DNA from: Pseudomonadota bacterium
Lineage (GTDB): Bacteria > Desulfobacterota > Binatia > Binatales > Binataceae
NCBI GenBank assembly: GCA_021323945.1
Contig: JAJPKA010000017.1
Location: 219,990-283,989, forward strand
Direction of reading: 5' to 3'
Length of the DNA stretch: 64,000 nt
Part shown: in pieces, positions 36,758 to 46,142 of the stretch
Numbering within the stretch: position 1 is the first letter of the stretch
How the letters are laid out: every line of letters begins with the position of its first letter
Made by a program: the position numbers and the translations under genes
Notes under the pieces: model-generated
Databases searched by the model: none
What the model saw: the letters and a program-made list of their open reading frames with translations, nothing else
Told to the model about the DNA's origin: nothing

Positions 36758-37811
36758 CTCGCTCCAACATCAGGTGCCCGAGCCTTTCACCCAGGTGAAC
36801 AGCAGCGCGCTCGAGCGGCTCGCCGTTACGCGACGGCCCTTCATCCGTTAATTCCGCCTCCAGACTCCGCGAACCATCGGGGCTGAACAATTGGGCCCGC
36901 AGTGTGAGACTCTGGCTGACGACTTTACAGTTCACACCTACAGGTGACGCGCAGGAAGCCCCTATTGTAGCTAGGAATGAGCGTTCGGCCGTAATCTCCG
37001 CCAAACTGGGAACGTGGGTGAGATCGCGCACGGCAGCTTCGATTTCCATTGAACCGCCGACGTAAGATTCGCACAAAGCTTCAACCGCCAGGGCACCCTG
37101 GCCGCCCGGCGGGACGAAGTCGGGCGGCTGCAACTCGGTTAGGTGGATTGGCTCTGATCCCGCGACCTCTGAACCCTCCTCGCGTCCTGCCCTCGCAAGC
37201 GTCTGGCGAAGCTCACCAGCACCTGGTGCAGCCAGTACCAGTTCGGTGCAGAGTAGCCCGGCATCAGTCGTGCTCCAAAGACCAAGGCGCCTCAGTCCCG
37301 CTGCCGCAAGAATGATCGCGTCGAAATCCCGATTGCGTAGCCTGCGCAGGCGCGTGTCGACATTGCCACGCAACGCCAGCACTTCGAGATCGTGTCGGAT
37401 GCGCAGAGCCTGCAAGCGTCTCCTGAGAGACGATGTGCCGAGACGGGCACCTCGGGGGAGTGCCTGCCAGCCACCATCTCCATGTGCCAACAACACGTCA
37501 CAAGGGGATTCGCGACGCGGCACCGCGACGAGGCGATACTGCGGCGGCAGGGTCGCCGGCAGGTCCTTCATAGAATGAACCGCGACGTCGATCCGGCCTT
37601 CGCTCAGGGCCTCTTCCAGTTCGCGCACAAACAGGCCTTTGCCGCCGAGCCGCACGAGCGACGCTGAGGCAATCTTGTCGCCGCTAGTCCTGATGGGGAC
37701 AATCTCCACGGCGACTTTGCCCAGGCGTGCGCGCAACGCTTGGGCAATTGTTGCCGCCTGTGCCAGGGCGAGGGCGCTCGGCCGCGCACCGATCCGTAAA
37801 GCCATTGACAT
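36729..37811 (-). CDS. hemC: hydroxymethylbilane synthase (porphobilinogen deaminase)
   Basis: 360 residues against a usual 300-320. The N-terminal RIGARPSALALAQA, VHSMKDLP and the GTSSLRR arginines are canonical. The dipyrromethane cofactor Cys is Cys287 in GASCASPVG. A roughly 40-residue insertion lies between domains around residues 180-232 (containing LRQTLARAGREEGSEV) and explains the extra length. It is the first gene of the tetrapyrrole set and overlaps or abuts cobA-hemD. An SDR gene ends 76 bases upstream on the same strand. Confidence 0.95.
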   Translation of the reverse strand: MSMALRIGARPSALALAQAATIAQALRARLGKVAVEIVPIRTSGDKIASASLVRLGGKGLFVRELEEALSEGRIDVAVHSMKDLPATLPPQYRLVAVPRRESPCDVLLAHGDGGWQALPRGARLGTSSLRRRLQALRIRHDLEVLALRGNVDTRLRRLRNRDFDAIILAAAGLRRLGLWSTTDAGLLCTELVLAAPGAGELRQTLARAGREEGSEVAGSEPIHLTELQPPDFVPPGGQGALAVEALCESYVGGSMEIEAAVRDLTHVPSLAEITAERSFLATIGASCASPVGVNCKVVSQSLTLRAQLFSPDGSRSLEAELTDEGPSRNGEPLERAAVHLGERLGHLMLERDAGELLGGQ

Positions 37812-37887
37812 GCGCTATATCCTACAGGGTTTCGCCCGGTCGGGATTGCGTGCGGTGCTCGTGACGCCCTTCCCGGTTATTCGAGCA

Positions 37888-38784
37888 TCAGAACATTCGC
37901 GGGGGTTCGAGCCCCACGCCAAGCGTCTGCTTGAACAGCTTGAAGACATCCTCGACATCCCACGGGCCGTTGTTTATGAGTATGCGGTCCGGTTTCATGT
38001 GAGTGTAACGGGTAATTCGATAGCCGGATGCACCGAAACATTGGCCGGTGACCTCGCCGGCCTCGTCGCTGCAGAGGTATACAATGATCGGTGGGACGTT
38101 AACTGGATCCATTGGCGTCCCTGCTGCATCAGTGCTCCTAATAAGACCGGCGCCAGGCATTCGCCCGGCCGGAATCGAATCAGTCATCCGAGTGGCCGCC
38201 CCCGGCCAGATTGCATTGCAGGTCACTCCGTACTTTTGCATAGCGTTGGCAGTGCTGTAGGTTAGGCCGAGGATGCCCGCTTTGGCCGCCGCATAGTTGG
38301 GCTGGCCGGGGGATCCCTGAGCCGCATTGGAGGAAAAATTGATGATGCGGCCAAATTTGCGTTCACGCATGTGGGCTGTCGCCGGCCGCATCGTGCAGAA
38401 GTGGCCCCGCAGATGGACCTTGATGACCGCGTCCCATTCCTCGATCGTCATGTTGAAGATCATGCGGTCGCGCAGAATGCCGGCCACATTGACCAGGATG
38501 TCGAGCTTGCCAAACTCCTTAATCGCCTGATTGACCAGACCCTCGCCGCCTTCCGGAGTTGAGATATCGAGATGATTGGAGCTGGCGGTACCTCCCTCGG
38601 CCTTGATCTCGCGCACGACATCGTCGGCCGGCGAAGTTGTTTCCCGCTCCCCGGCCACCGTGACGCCGAGGTCATTCACCACCACAGCCGCTCCTTGGCG
38701 AGCCAGGGCCTTGGCGACCTCGCGGCCAATGCCACGCCCCCCACCAGTGACGGCTGCAACTTTTCCTTCCAGATGACGAGCCAT
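37888..38784 (-). CDS. SDR-family oxidoreductase
   Basis: 298 residues. The Rossmann TGGGRGIG (about 14-21), an NVAGI motif near 98, the catalytic Ser in NFSSNAAQ and YAAAK near 165 give a complete classical SDR. The domain resembles the 3-hydroxyacyl-CoA dehydrogenase half of multifunctional enzyme 2/17-beta-HSD4. The extended C-terminus (about 255-298) is longer than typical SDRs. GGGAGAAGG precedes the ATG. It is near hemC, but the gap and function suggest no metabolic link. Confidence 0.9.
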   Translation of the reverse strand: MARHLEGKVAAVTGGGRGIGREVAKALARQGAAVVVNDLGVTVAGERETTSPADDVVREIKAEGGTASSNHLDISTPEGGEGLVNQAIKEFGKLDILVNVAGILRDRMIFNMTIEEWDAVIKVHLRGHFCTMRPATAHMRERKFGRIINFSSNAAQGSPGQPNYAAAKAGILGLTYSTANAMQKYGVTCNAIWPGAATRMTDSIPAGRMPGAGLIRSTDAAGTPMDPVNVPPIIVYLCSDEAGEVTGQCFGASGYRITRYTHMKPDRILINNGPWDVEDVFKLFKQTLGVGLEPPRMF

Positions 38785-38943
38785 GATCCTTCTCCCAGTC
38801 TGTTGGAGCGGCAGTTCTTTGCGTCTGTCGCTCGAGTCTTTGGTTGAACCGCTTATACCGCAAACGTCAACGTGGGCAATAGTTTACACGGACGCGGTCC
38901 TGTTCAAAGGATTGAGAATGCTGCGCCTCCTGTCCTGAAGCGC

Positions 38944-40077
38944 TCAAGGCGAGCTGATGAGCAGATGCTGAGGTCGGGGACGAGCTTGGCTCGCCACCAC
39001 TGCAGGAAACTGGTCAACAATACCGTCTGGTGAAAACCGGCCCAGCATTCCGTTGGGTTGTGTGAACCAAAGGTAGCCATCGCGGTTCCAAGTGATCATG
39101 CCGGGCATGAGATCGTCGCCGAGCACATAGACTCGTTGACTCCCATCATCGGCCAGCCTGCAGAGAGCATGAGCAACTGGCACCGTGACCCAAACGTAAG
39201 CTTCACTGGCGGTGATGCCGACCGGGGGTCCGTGGACCGCCAGTGCATACTCATAGATGTGGCCGGAAACAGTGAAGCGTCCCACTTTTTCAGCGGCGAA
39301 CTCCGTGAACCAGATATCGCCGTCGCTGGCGGTGATTACACCGTCGGGTCGGGCATCTCTGGTCGGTAAGGGAAATTCCTCAACTCTGCCATCCATCGAC
39401 AGTCGGTCGATCCGATTGCCCGTGTTTTCGGCTATGTACAGACGATGGTCCCTTCCTTCTGCGATGCCCGCTGGCCCTCCGCCGTGCGGGAGGAGAAATT
39501 CTGTCAAAGTCCCCAGCGGCGTCAGGCGGGCAACCCGATTGGCAGCGTGTTCCGTGATCCAGAGGTTTCCGTCGCTCCCACTTATGATTCCGGCAGGCCC
39601 GCTATCGGGTGTTGGCAAGGGCACATATGCGGTGGTTCCGTCGAGCCCTAGCCGGCCAATGCGGTTTCCAGCCGGATCAGTAAACCAAATTGCACCGTCA
39701 GGCCCTGCGGTGAGTCGTTCAGCCAAGGCGCCCTTCCCCAGGTCGAAGGAAGAAATCTCTGCGGCGGGCGTGACGCGCCCGATAGCCGAGGCGCGGAGCT
39801 CGCTGAACCAGAGATTGCCGTCCGGTCCGACTGCGATTGCAAACGGGGTCATTCGCTTTGAGATTTTAGCCTCTGGCCGAGGATTATTTGCCGAGGAGGG
39901 GACCGGCGGGAAATTTTCGGTCAGGCGGCGCAGGCTCGAGAGCGAAGGGAGTTTACTTAAATTTGCACAAGCACAGACCGCCAGCGCCGTCCATGCTCCG
40001 AGCAGCAGGCCTGGGAAGAGGCGTCCGAACCGGTCCCGGGCAATGATAGCCAAGGGACGGCTTACTACATTATTCAC
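38944..40077 (-). CDS. streptogramin-lyase (Vgb)-like beta-propeller lipoprotein
   Basis: 377 residues with a signal peptide and a cysteine pair near residues 35-37 (AVCACA) that could be a lipoprotein site. The propeller has repeats of the type DGNLWFSE, DGAIWFTD, DGNLWITE, DHRLYIAE, DGDIWFTEF and DGYLWFTQP about every 42 residues, each followed by a GRxxPxG-like turn. This is the Vgb/NHL-like fold. Streptogramin B lyase activity is not implied, since most such proteins are of unknown, often extracytoplasmic, role. Confidence 0.83.
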   Translation of the reverse strand: MNNVVSRPLAIIARDRFGRLFPGLLLGAWTALAVCACANLSKLPSLSSLRRLTENFPPVPSSANNPRPEAKISKRMTPFAIAVGPDGNLWFSELRASAIGRVTPAAEISSFDLGKGALAERLTAGPDGAIWFTDPAGNRIGRLGLDGTTAYVPLPTPDSGPAGIISGSDGNLWITEHAANRVARLTPLGTLTEFLLPHGGGPAGIAEGRDHRLYIAENTGNRIDRLSMDGRVEEFPLPTRDARPDGVITASDGDIWFTEFAAEKVGRFTVSGHIYEYALAVHGPPVGITASEAYVWVTVPVAHALCRLADDGSQRVYVLGDDLMPGMITWNRDGYLWFTQPNGMLGRFSPDGIVDQFPAVVASQARPRPQHLLISSP

Positions 40078-40106
40078 TACGACCCGTCACCGAAAGCTAT
40101 ATGGCT

Positions 40107-40604
40107 TCACGGGCGAACGCCTCGAGGCGATTGGGAACGGACACTTAATCTGACGACGCATTGACCCGGCTCCTGGCCATAGCACACGGTGCTTATTGCT
40201 CCGGGAGAGCGAGCCTCACTCTCGGCAGCATTCGCGGGGCATATCCAATGGCCGGCGGCCCGATAGAGCGCAACCGCGTACCACTGTCCGGGTGCCAAAT
40301 TACCCTCGGCTGTGCCGCTTATCTCTTGAATCGAGTAAACGGTAAAGCCGTCGTGGCCGAGACCCGAGGGATCGAAACGCATGAAAGTCAGCAGCCAGCG
40401 CCCGGCGCCGCGGTTGACCGCTTCGTAGCTCATTGGCCGGTCCGACGAGAATACGGGTTTGTCTCGGCACAGCCAGGGTCGAGGCTGGACAGCGAATGCC
40501 TTCGAAGCAAGCACCGCATTGATACCGATCAGCAAAAAGAGCATTGCACCGCCAAAACCAAGCAACGGGGGTTGACTTGATTGAAGCCTGGGCGCGCCTA
40601 ACAA
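40107..40604 (-). CDS. hypothetical exported protein
   Basis: 165 residues, one N-terminal hydrophobic segment (about 18-38) that is a signal peptide or anchor, then a mature domain with four cysteines (WLCRDK, HWICPA, STVCYG, GQCVVR). I do not recognise the family. It follows the patatin gene on the same strand with 26 bases between, so they may be co-transcribed, and precedes the Vgb-like gene by 29 bases. Confidence 0.6.
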   Translation of the reverse strand: MLGAPRLQSSQPPLLGFGGAMLFLLIGINAVLASKAFAVQPRPWLCRDKPVFSSDRPMSYEAVNRGAGRWLLTFMRFDPSGLGHDGFTVYSIQEISGTAEGNLAPGQWYAVALYRAAGHWICPANAAESEARSPGAISTVCYGQEPGQCVVRLSVRSQSPRGVRP

Positions 40605-40630
40605 ACCAGCCTCCTGTACTCTTGTATTCC

Positions 40631-42202
40631 TCAGAATGGACTAGACGTCAAAACGTCGCGTGCATACACGTCCCAGAGTTTACCGAAAAACAGCCGAGCG
40701 AACTCATTGAGAGCCGTCAACCGTTCGGCCATCGTAGGCGCTTGAACGCGAAAGGTCGTGAGCTGCCTCTGGAAATCAAGCATATTTATTATAATAATGC
40801 CGGCGCCGACACTTAGCGCGGCCAATGCTTGAGGATCGCTGGCCGCGGCATCCTCAGCCTCCTTGGTAACGTGCCCGTTAAGGATACGAGTGTAAAGGGT
40901 GGTGGTCGCGCGCCATACATCCGAGCCCGCTTCCTCTTTGATGTGCTTGGCACCACTGAGGGTTAAGTCCAGCCCGTTCTGATCTGTGAAGAAAAGCCGG
41001 TACAGCATGTATTTGACGGCTGGGTCAGTGCTATCGACGAAAAGATTGAACTGTCCGCGCTGGATTGCGCATTGCCCCCCAAAAGCACGACTCGCGACGT
41101 AGCCGGCGACATCACTGGTGTCGTGCTCGGGGCGAACGACAAAGGAGTGGACGCCGTTGATTGTGATTGTGAGATGAAACATCAGGTCAGTGCCGGCCGC
41201 CTTGCCCTTATCTGCGCCAGCGGCGAAATCAGTCTCGCCGAGCGACCAGAATCCTTTCATTTCTTCGGTGAAAGAGAGCGCGGTTGGAATTTCATTGACG
41301 TAGATGGGGTATTCGGGACCTTTGCGCGAAAACGAAATATTGTTTGCCCGACACCATTCCCTGGCGCGTTGAACACCGAGGTTTACGGTTTCGATCAGTC
41401 GATCCTGACTGAAATCGACCAGGTAATGGAGCGCAACATCCGCTTTGAGCTCCTTGACCGCTATGAATCGACCAAATTCGCCCGCCCGCCCGTTTGCTAC
41501 GGCTGTATTGTTTGCCTCGATGCGCCTGCGCATCGCCTTGTAATGACCATCCGCGCTAGTCTCGATTATCTGGAAGTAATTAGCGACAAAACCGGGATGC
41601 CATTCATCCTTTTCACTGACCGTCCAAATAACCCAGAGTTCATCCGCTCCGCGGTTTATCGCCTCCTCGAGGTTGGCATCGGTCAGGAAAACGGCGTCGA
41701 TAAATGTTTCGCCCCCGATACGGACCGGCGGAAACCACATTGGAAGCGAGACACACGCAACGAGCAGGTCTTCGCTCATGTTACGAGGTTCGATGACCTC
41801 TAATTCTTTGCGGCTGAAGTTGAAAACGTTGAAGGTTGCATTGAGAGCGGTGGTTCTAATCCTGTTCCAGTCCAGCCCCCATTTTGGGAATACGCGGCTG
41901 CGATAGGCGTCGAGGGTGAACAGAGATTCGGCATAGGCCAGCCTGGCTAGTTGCGCGGGATTGAAGCTGATACCGGCAAGCGGGTCGAGATTGCGCCAGT
42001 TGTCGGCAATCTGGGTCCCGCTCATCCCCTGACACATCATCGCCAGGTTGAACACACCGCCGCTGGCGCCATCCACGTGATGAAATTCGAGGCCTGCCTC
42101 GTCGAGCCAGACCTGCAGCACACCGGCCTGAAACGCTACCTTTATTCCACCTCCGGCAAGAATCAGCGAACGTCTATGGCCTTGGCTGTTGGTCTGATTC
42201 AT
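40631..42202 (-). CDS. patatin-like phospholipase with an extra C-terminal domain
   Basis: 523 residues from the ATG at 42202 (AGGTG upstream; a TTG 3 bases earlier is less likely). The N-terminal patatin domain has LAGGGIKVAFQAGVL, catalytic Ser (about 47) in DGASGG, and Asp (about 169) in TFIDAVFL. The usual DG[AG] reads DA here, so the site is slightly unusual. The C-terminal part (about 330-460) has the text FNLFVDS, MLYRLFFTDQNGLDLTLSG and WRATTTLYTRIL, a domain I have seen fused to GMC oxidoreductases and similar lipid enzymes. A phospholipase/acyl hydrolase on membrane or steroid esters is inferred. Confidence 0.85.
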   Translation of the reverse strand: MNQTNSQGHRRSLILAGGGIKVAFQAGVLQVWLDEAGLEFHHVDGASGGVFNLAMMCQGMSGTQIADNWRNLDPLAGISFNPAQLARLAYAESLFTLDAYRSRVFPKWGLDWNRIRTTALNATFNVFNFSRKELEVIEPRNMSEDLLVACVSLPMWFPPVRIGGETFIDAVFLTDANLEEAINRGADELWVIWTVSEKDEWHPGFVANYFQIIETSADGHYKAMRRRIEANNTAVANGRAGEFGRFIAVKELKADVALHYLVDFSQDRLIETVNLGVQRAREWCRANNISFSRKGPEYPIYVNEIPTALSFTEEMKGFWSLGETDFAAGADKGKAAGTDLMFHLTITINGVHSFVVRPEHDTSDVAGYVASRAFGGQCAIQRGQFNLFVDSTDPAVKYMLYRLFFTDQNGLDLTLSGAKHIKEEAGSDVWRATTTLYTRILNGHVTKEAEDAAASDPQALAALSVGAGIIIINMLDFQRQLTTFRVQAPTMAERLTALNEFARLFFGKLWDVYARDVLTSSPF

Positions 42203-42410
42203 CAATCACCTGCGATTCTCAGCGGTCGTTTGGTACGACGACTGCGGTTGCTGCGCAAGCTTTTGCTCTCAGAGCTTGAGCTGTTCGTTTGCTATCGCCG
42301 ACGGTTAACCTGCTTTAACTGCTGGACAACTTTTATCCCGATGTATAAAAGGGAGCCACCCAGTTAACCACGGTAACTTTAAGTTCGTCAATCTTATTTC
42401 GAGGTAAATC

Positions 42411-43661
42411 ATGTCTGACGGCCATGTTTTCATTATGGATCGCCTTAATGCTGTGTTGAGCAAACTTGATGAGTTCGACTCGATTTCCGGCCCTCCGCGC
42501 CGTCAAATGGTTCGTCAGGCAATGAGCGAATTGCGCGATGATGTCGCGCGGCTCGATGTCGTCGCGCCCAACCTCGAACTCGACGCGATCGCGCACAGCC
42601 TTATTGGACTGAACTCAGGACGCACTGTGGCCAAGGCAGTCGGGGCACGGGAACTTGACGGATTCGAGAAATACGAGAATGAAGATCCCGGCTGGATCAA
42701 ATGCCTGCTGGAGTATGCAACTTGCCACCCGGTCGACTTCCCCATCGCCGGACCAGGTGCCGCTGTCTACCCCCTGCAGGGCGGAGACGAAATAAAGATC
42801 GCATTGGCCGGTGACTGGGGGACCAATAATGCGCCAGCGGTCGCTATTGCTGGTTATATAAGGGCTGCCAATCCCGACTACACGATCCATCTTGGGGATG
42901 TCTACTACGCCGGAGACCCCAAAGACGAAGTTGCCAATCTGGGCGAGCTATGGCCGACTGGACGCTTCGGCACCTTCGCGTTGAACTCCAATCACGAAAT
43001 GTATTGCGGTGGCACCGGATACTTCCAGGTGATTAGAAAACAGAAATTCATGAACCAGGGTTTCAGCTATTTTGCCTTGCACAACGACAATTGGCTGATC
43101 ATCGGACTCGATACCGCGTACTGGGGTCACAAGCAAAGCTTTCTCTATGAGGACGGGTATATCTCGGATGACAAAATAAAGCCCAAAGGCACGGCCCAAA
43201 AAGATTGGCTGGTCGATTTACTCGGTCGGGCCGAGCATCAGCACAAGCGGCTAATGATCCTCACGCATCACGACGGGTTCGACGTGGATATTGGCAGAGT
43301 TAAAGAGAAAAATCTGTTGCGAGAGATAACCCAGTTGATCGGGAAGACGCGGGATTGTTTATGGTATTGGGGTCACGTCCATGCGGGCATCGCGTACAAA
43401 CCGATTCGGCTGGCGGACAACGTTTTTCTGCGGGCTCGATGCGTTGGTCATGGCGGCGTCCCCTATGCCCCCTTTGGCGAGCTCCCCAGCTACGGCAGCG
43501 GCGACTACGCCATCGAATGGGCGGAGCAGGAAAAGGCAACCACCGGCGACCCGCGACGCGCCTTGAATGGCTACATGATCCTCACGCTAAAAGGAAAGGA
43601 AATCACCGAGCAGTTCTACGACGAATGCGGCCGCCGGCGGCCCTGGACGGGGCACTCATGA
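42411..43661 (+). CDS. metallophosphoesterase (calcineurin-like)
   Basis: 416 residues. An N-terminal helical region (about 1-110, rich in charged residues) is followed by a metallophosphoesterase core with all metal motifs: IALAGDWG, HLGDVYYAGD, NSNHEM, LTHHDGF and GHVHAG. CGAGG precedes the ATG. It is divergent from the patatin gene across a 205-bp gap, so the two may be co-regulated. The substrate is unknown; the fold covers nucleotidases, phospholipases C-like and protein phosphatases. Confidence 0.87.
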   Translation: MSDGHVFIMDRLNAVLSKLDEFDSISGPPRRQMVRQAMSELRDDVARLDVVAPNLELDAIAHSLIGLNSGRTVAKAVGARELDGFEKYENEDPGWIKCLLEYATCHPVDFPIAGPGAAVYPLQGGDEIKIALAGDWGTNNAPAVAIAGYIRAANPDYTIHLGDVYYAGDPKDEVANLGELWPTGRFGTFALNSNHEMYCGGTGYFQVIRKQKFMNQGFSYFALHNDNWLIIGLDTAYWGHKQSFLYEDGYISDDKIKPKGTAQKDWLVDLLGRAEHQHKRLMILTHHDGFDVDIGRVKEKNLLREITQLIGKTRDCLWYWGHVHAGIAYKPIRLADNVFLRARCVGHGGVPYAPFGELPSYGSGDYAIEWAEQEKATTGDPRRALNGYMILTLKGKEITEQFYDECGRRRPWTGHS

Positions 43662-43706
43662 GCGCCCAGGCCCGGAGCAAGCGATTGCCGTCGGAAGTCT
43701 CTCAGC

Positions 43707-45023
43707 TCAAGCGGAGAGTGCGGTCCGGTCCACAACCGGCGCGCGTTTGACCCCGACCGCTAGCGGAACCGAGCCAGGGCTGCGCTCGAACGGATCGAAA
43801 AGGCCGATTTGCCGCGCATGTGCCTTGAGTTCGGGAATTACTTCGTGCGCGAACAAGCGCATGCTGGTTCGGCGTTCCTCGTTACCGATAGGGCCCTGAA
43901 TACTCAGGATAATGAAGATCCCGGTCCGAAGAATCGTCAAAATTTTTTTAAGTTTTGGAACGACGCTCTGTGGGGTGCCGACGATAACCTGCAGATTTTG
44001 TTCGGCTCGTACCAGTGCCGCATGCAGCTTTCGGCGAATTTCGTCGAAATCGATCTCGCCGCTCTCACCGTGCATCTGCTGTTTGACTTTTTCTCCGGTC
44101 AACCCCAGCCAGGCGCTCGCCTGCTGTTTGGCCATGATTCGAATCGCAGCCTTGGAATTGTAGCCCGGCGGACTGGTGAACTCGGGTCCGGAAAAGGCGT
44201 TTTGACCTCCGCCATAAACAAATCCTTTGGCCACTTCCTGAGCTTTTTCCTCGGTTTCAGCAACTGCGGTTGCAATCATATAGCCGAAGTTCTCCGGGCC
44301 AGCTTGATAGCCGAGCCTGGCCGCTTCGTCGGCGTAAAAGTCCCACAGGTCGCAGGTCGGAGCCAGCGGAGTCCCGAGAGCGATATACGGGTAACGATGC
44401 TCGGCACACCATTGCACGGTTTCCGGACTGAGGGTGCCCGGAATCCACATCGGTGGATGCGGCTTCTGGTAGGGCCGCGCCCACGGGTTGACGTGCCGAT
44501 AATGAAAATGTTTGCCCTCGTAGCGCCACGGACCGGGCCGAGTCCAGGCCTGCACGATAAAATCGTGTGCTTCGTTGAAAAGCTCGCGGTTATAGGCTGG
44601 GTTCGCGTTATTGAAAAACTGCTCCGAACCTGCTCCCCGAACCCATCCGGTGACCAGGCGGCCGCGCGAAATCAGATCGATCTCGGCCAGTTCTTCGGCC
44701 AGCCGCAAGGGGTGCTTAATGACCGGCAAGGGGTTGCCGATAAGAACCAGTCGCGCCCGTTTGGTGCGATGAGCCAGCACCGCAGCCTCAACGTTGACCA
44801 CTGCGCCCATACAGATCGGATTGCCGTGATGCTCGTTGAGAGCGAGCGCGTCAAAACCCAGTTCCTCGGCGAAGCAATATTCGTCGATATAGTAGTTATA
44901 ATCGTCGGCCGCCTTTTCACGATCAAAAAAGCGGTTGGAAATCCCGAAAAATGCTCGGTGTTTGAGAATCTCTTCTTCCGGGAGCCAGCGATAGGGTCGC
45001 TCAGTGAAGTATCCTATCTGCAT
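43707..45023 (-). CDS. LLM-class flavin-dependent monooxygenase
   Basis: 438 residues with the luciferase-like fold: ALNEHHGNPICMGA, a GRLVTGWVRGAGSE segment near 145, and HPPMWIPGTLSPETV. It differs from the 8.9-11.6 kb pair and is a separate subfamily. It is convergent with the metallophosphoesterase and divergent from two further LLM genes at 45173. Reduced flavin or F420 as cofactor cannot be decided from sequence. Confidence 0.88.
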   Translation of the reverse strand: MQIGYFTERPYRWLPEEEILKHRAFFGISNRFFDREKAADDYNYYIDEYCFAEELGFDALALNEHHGNPICMGAVVNVEAAVLAHRTKRARLVLIGNPLPVIKHPLRLAEELAEIDLISRGRLVTGWVRGAGSEQFFNNANPAYNRELFNEAHDFIVQAWTRPGPWRYEGKHFHYRHVNPWARPYQKPHPPMWIPGTLSPETVQWCAEHRYPYIALGTPLAPTCDLWDFYADEAARLGYQAGPENFGYMIATAVAETEEKAQEVAKGFVYGGGQNAFSGPEFTSPPGYNSKAAIRIMAKQQASAWLGLTGEKVKQQMHGESGEIDFDEIRRKLHAALVRAEQNLQVIVGTPQSVVPKLKKILTILRTGIFIILSIQGPIGNEERRTSMRLFAHEVIPELKAHARQIGLFDPFERSPGSVPLAVGVKRAPVVDRTALSA

Positions 45024-45172
45024 ATCGTTGACGACCTGGTTTTGTTCAAGATGTTTCCTTGCTCGAGCGTTCTTTGCAAGTCAGCCCAGCGAGGTAGGTC
45101 GCGATTTGCGGTTACCAATCAGGATTGCTAGGAGTGGTCAGGCAATTCAATGCGCTTACGCAGGAGGCGGCG

Positions 45173-46048
45173 ATGGAGATAGGTGTGATGATTGTCGCGA
45201 CTTCGCAAACCGGAGATATTGGCGCGATCGCCCGCGAAGTCGAGCGCCTCGGCTATGAATCGCTGTTCATTCCCGAGCACCCGGTAATCCCTATCGGTTT
45301 TAAAACCGTGCCGCCAGGTGGTGGGCAGTTGCCCGAGCATTATGGGCGGTGGCTCGATCCTTTTGTTACCTTGTCGGTAGCGGCCGCTGTGACCAAACGG
45401 ATTAAGCTAGGCACGGGTATTTGCCTCCTTCCTGAGCGGGAGCCCCTGATTACAGCCAAGGTCATCGCCACTCTCGATGTCATTTCAGGCGGGCGGGTAG
45501 TACTCGGGGTCGGTGGTGGATGGCTCAAGGAAGAGACTGAGGCGATGGGCACGCCATTCCGCCTGCGTTGGAAGCGCTTGCGGGAAACGGTGGAAGCGTT
45601 GCGCATTCTCTGGACACAGCCCGAGCCCAGTTATAGCGGGGAACTCGTTCATTTCCCCCCAGTGCGTTGTGAGCCAAAACCGGTGCAACAAGGCGGACCA
45701 CCGATCCTTCTCGGCGCCCATGGGCCCAAGGGCCGCGAGCGGGTTCTGCGCACCTACGACGGCTGGTGCCCGGTGGTGGGCAAGCCCGAAACTTTCAAAC
45801 GTGACGTGGCTGAGCTCAGGCGAATGGCCGCCGAATTCGGACGCCGGCCGGATAGCGTGCAGGTGACAGCGTTTGTGGCGCCCCATCAGGACGGACTTTC
45901 AGTCGACGAACTCAAATTCTACCATGAGGCAGGCGCTAATCGGCTCGTGCTCTTCTCCCAACGGGACGCCATCGCCTCAGCCAACGGACAGGCCTTGGAG
46001 ATAATTCGTCGAATTGCTCCGACTCTCGACCGCGCACAGCATATTTAG
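45173..46048 (+). CDS. LLM-class oxidoreductase (F420/flavin-dependent, TIGR03619-like)
   Basis: 291 residues from ATG 45173, which follows AGGAGG by 5 bases; an upstream in-frame start is less likely. Motifs: LFIPEHPVIP, RIKLGTGICLLPERE, ISGGRVVLGVGGGW and EALRILWTQPEP. The short size and these motifs fit the TIGR03619 group often F420-dependent, but this is family inference. It is followed by a paralogue at 46143. Confidence 0.88.
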   Translation: MEIGVMIVATSQTGDIGAIAREVERLGYESLFIPEHPVIPIGFKTVPPGGGQLPEHYGRWLDPFVTLSVAAAVTKRIKLGTGICLLPEREPLITAKVIATLDVISGGRVVLGVGGGWLKEETEAMGTPFRLRWKRLRETVEALRILWTQPEPSYSGELVHFPPVRCEPKPVQQGGPPILLGAHGPKGRERVLRTYDGWCPVVGKPETFKRDVAELRRMAAEFGRRPDSVQVTAFVAPHQDGLSVDELKFYHEAGANRLVLFSQRDAIASANGQALEIIRRIAPTLDRAQHI

Positions 46049-46142
46049 TCGGTCGGATCGGCCCAAGGTGGTGACCAGAATGCTGTTGAGTGACAACAAA
46101 GCCAGCAGATAAGCGCCCAGACATTATCAGAGGATTGCGTCA

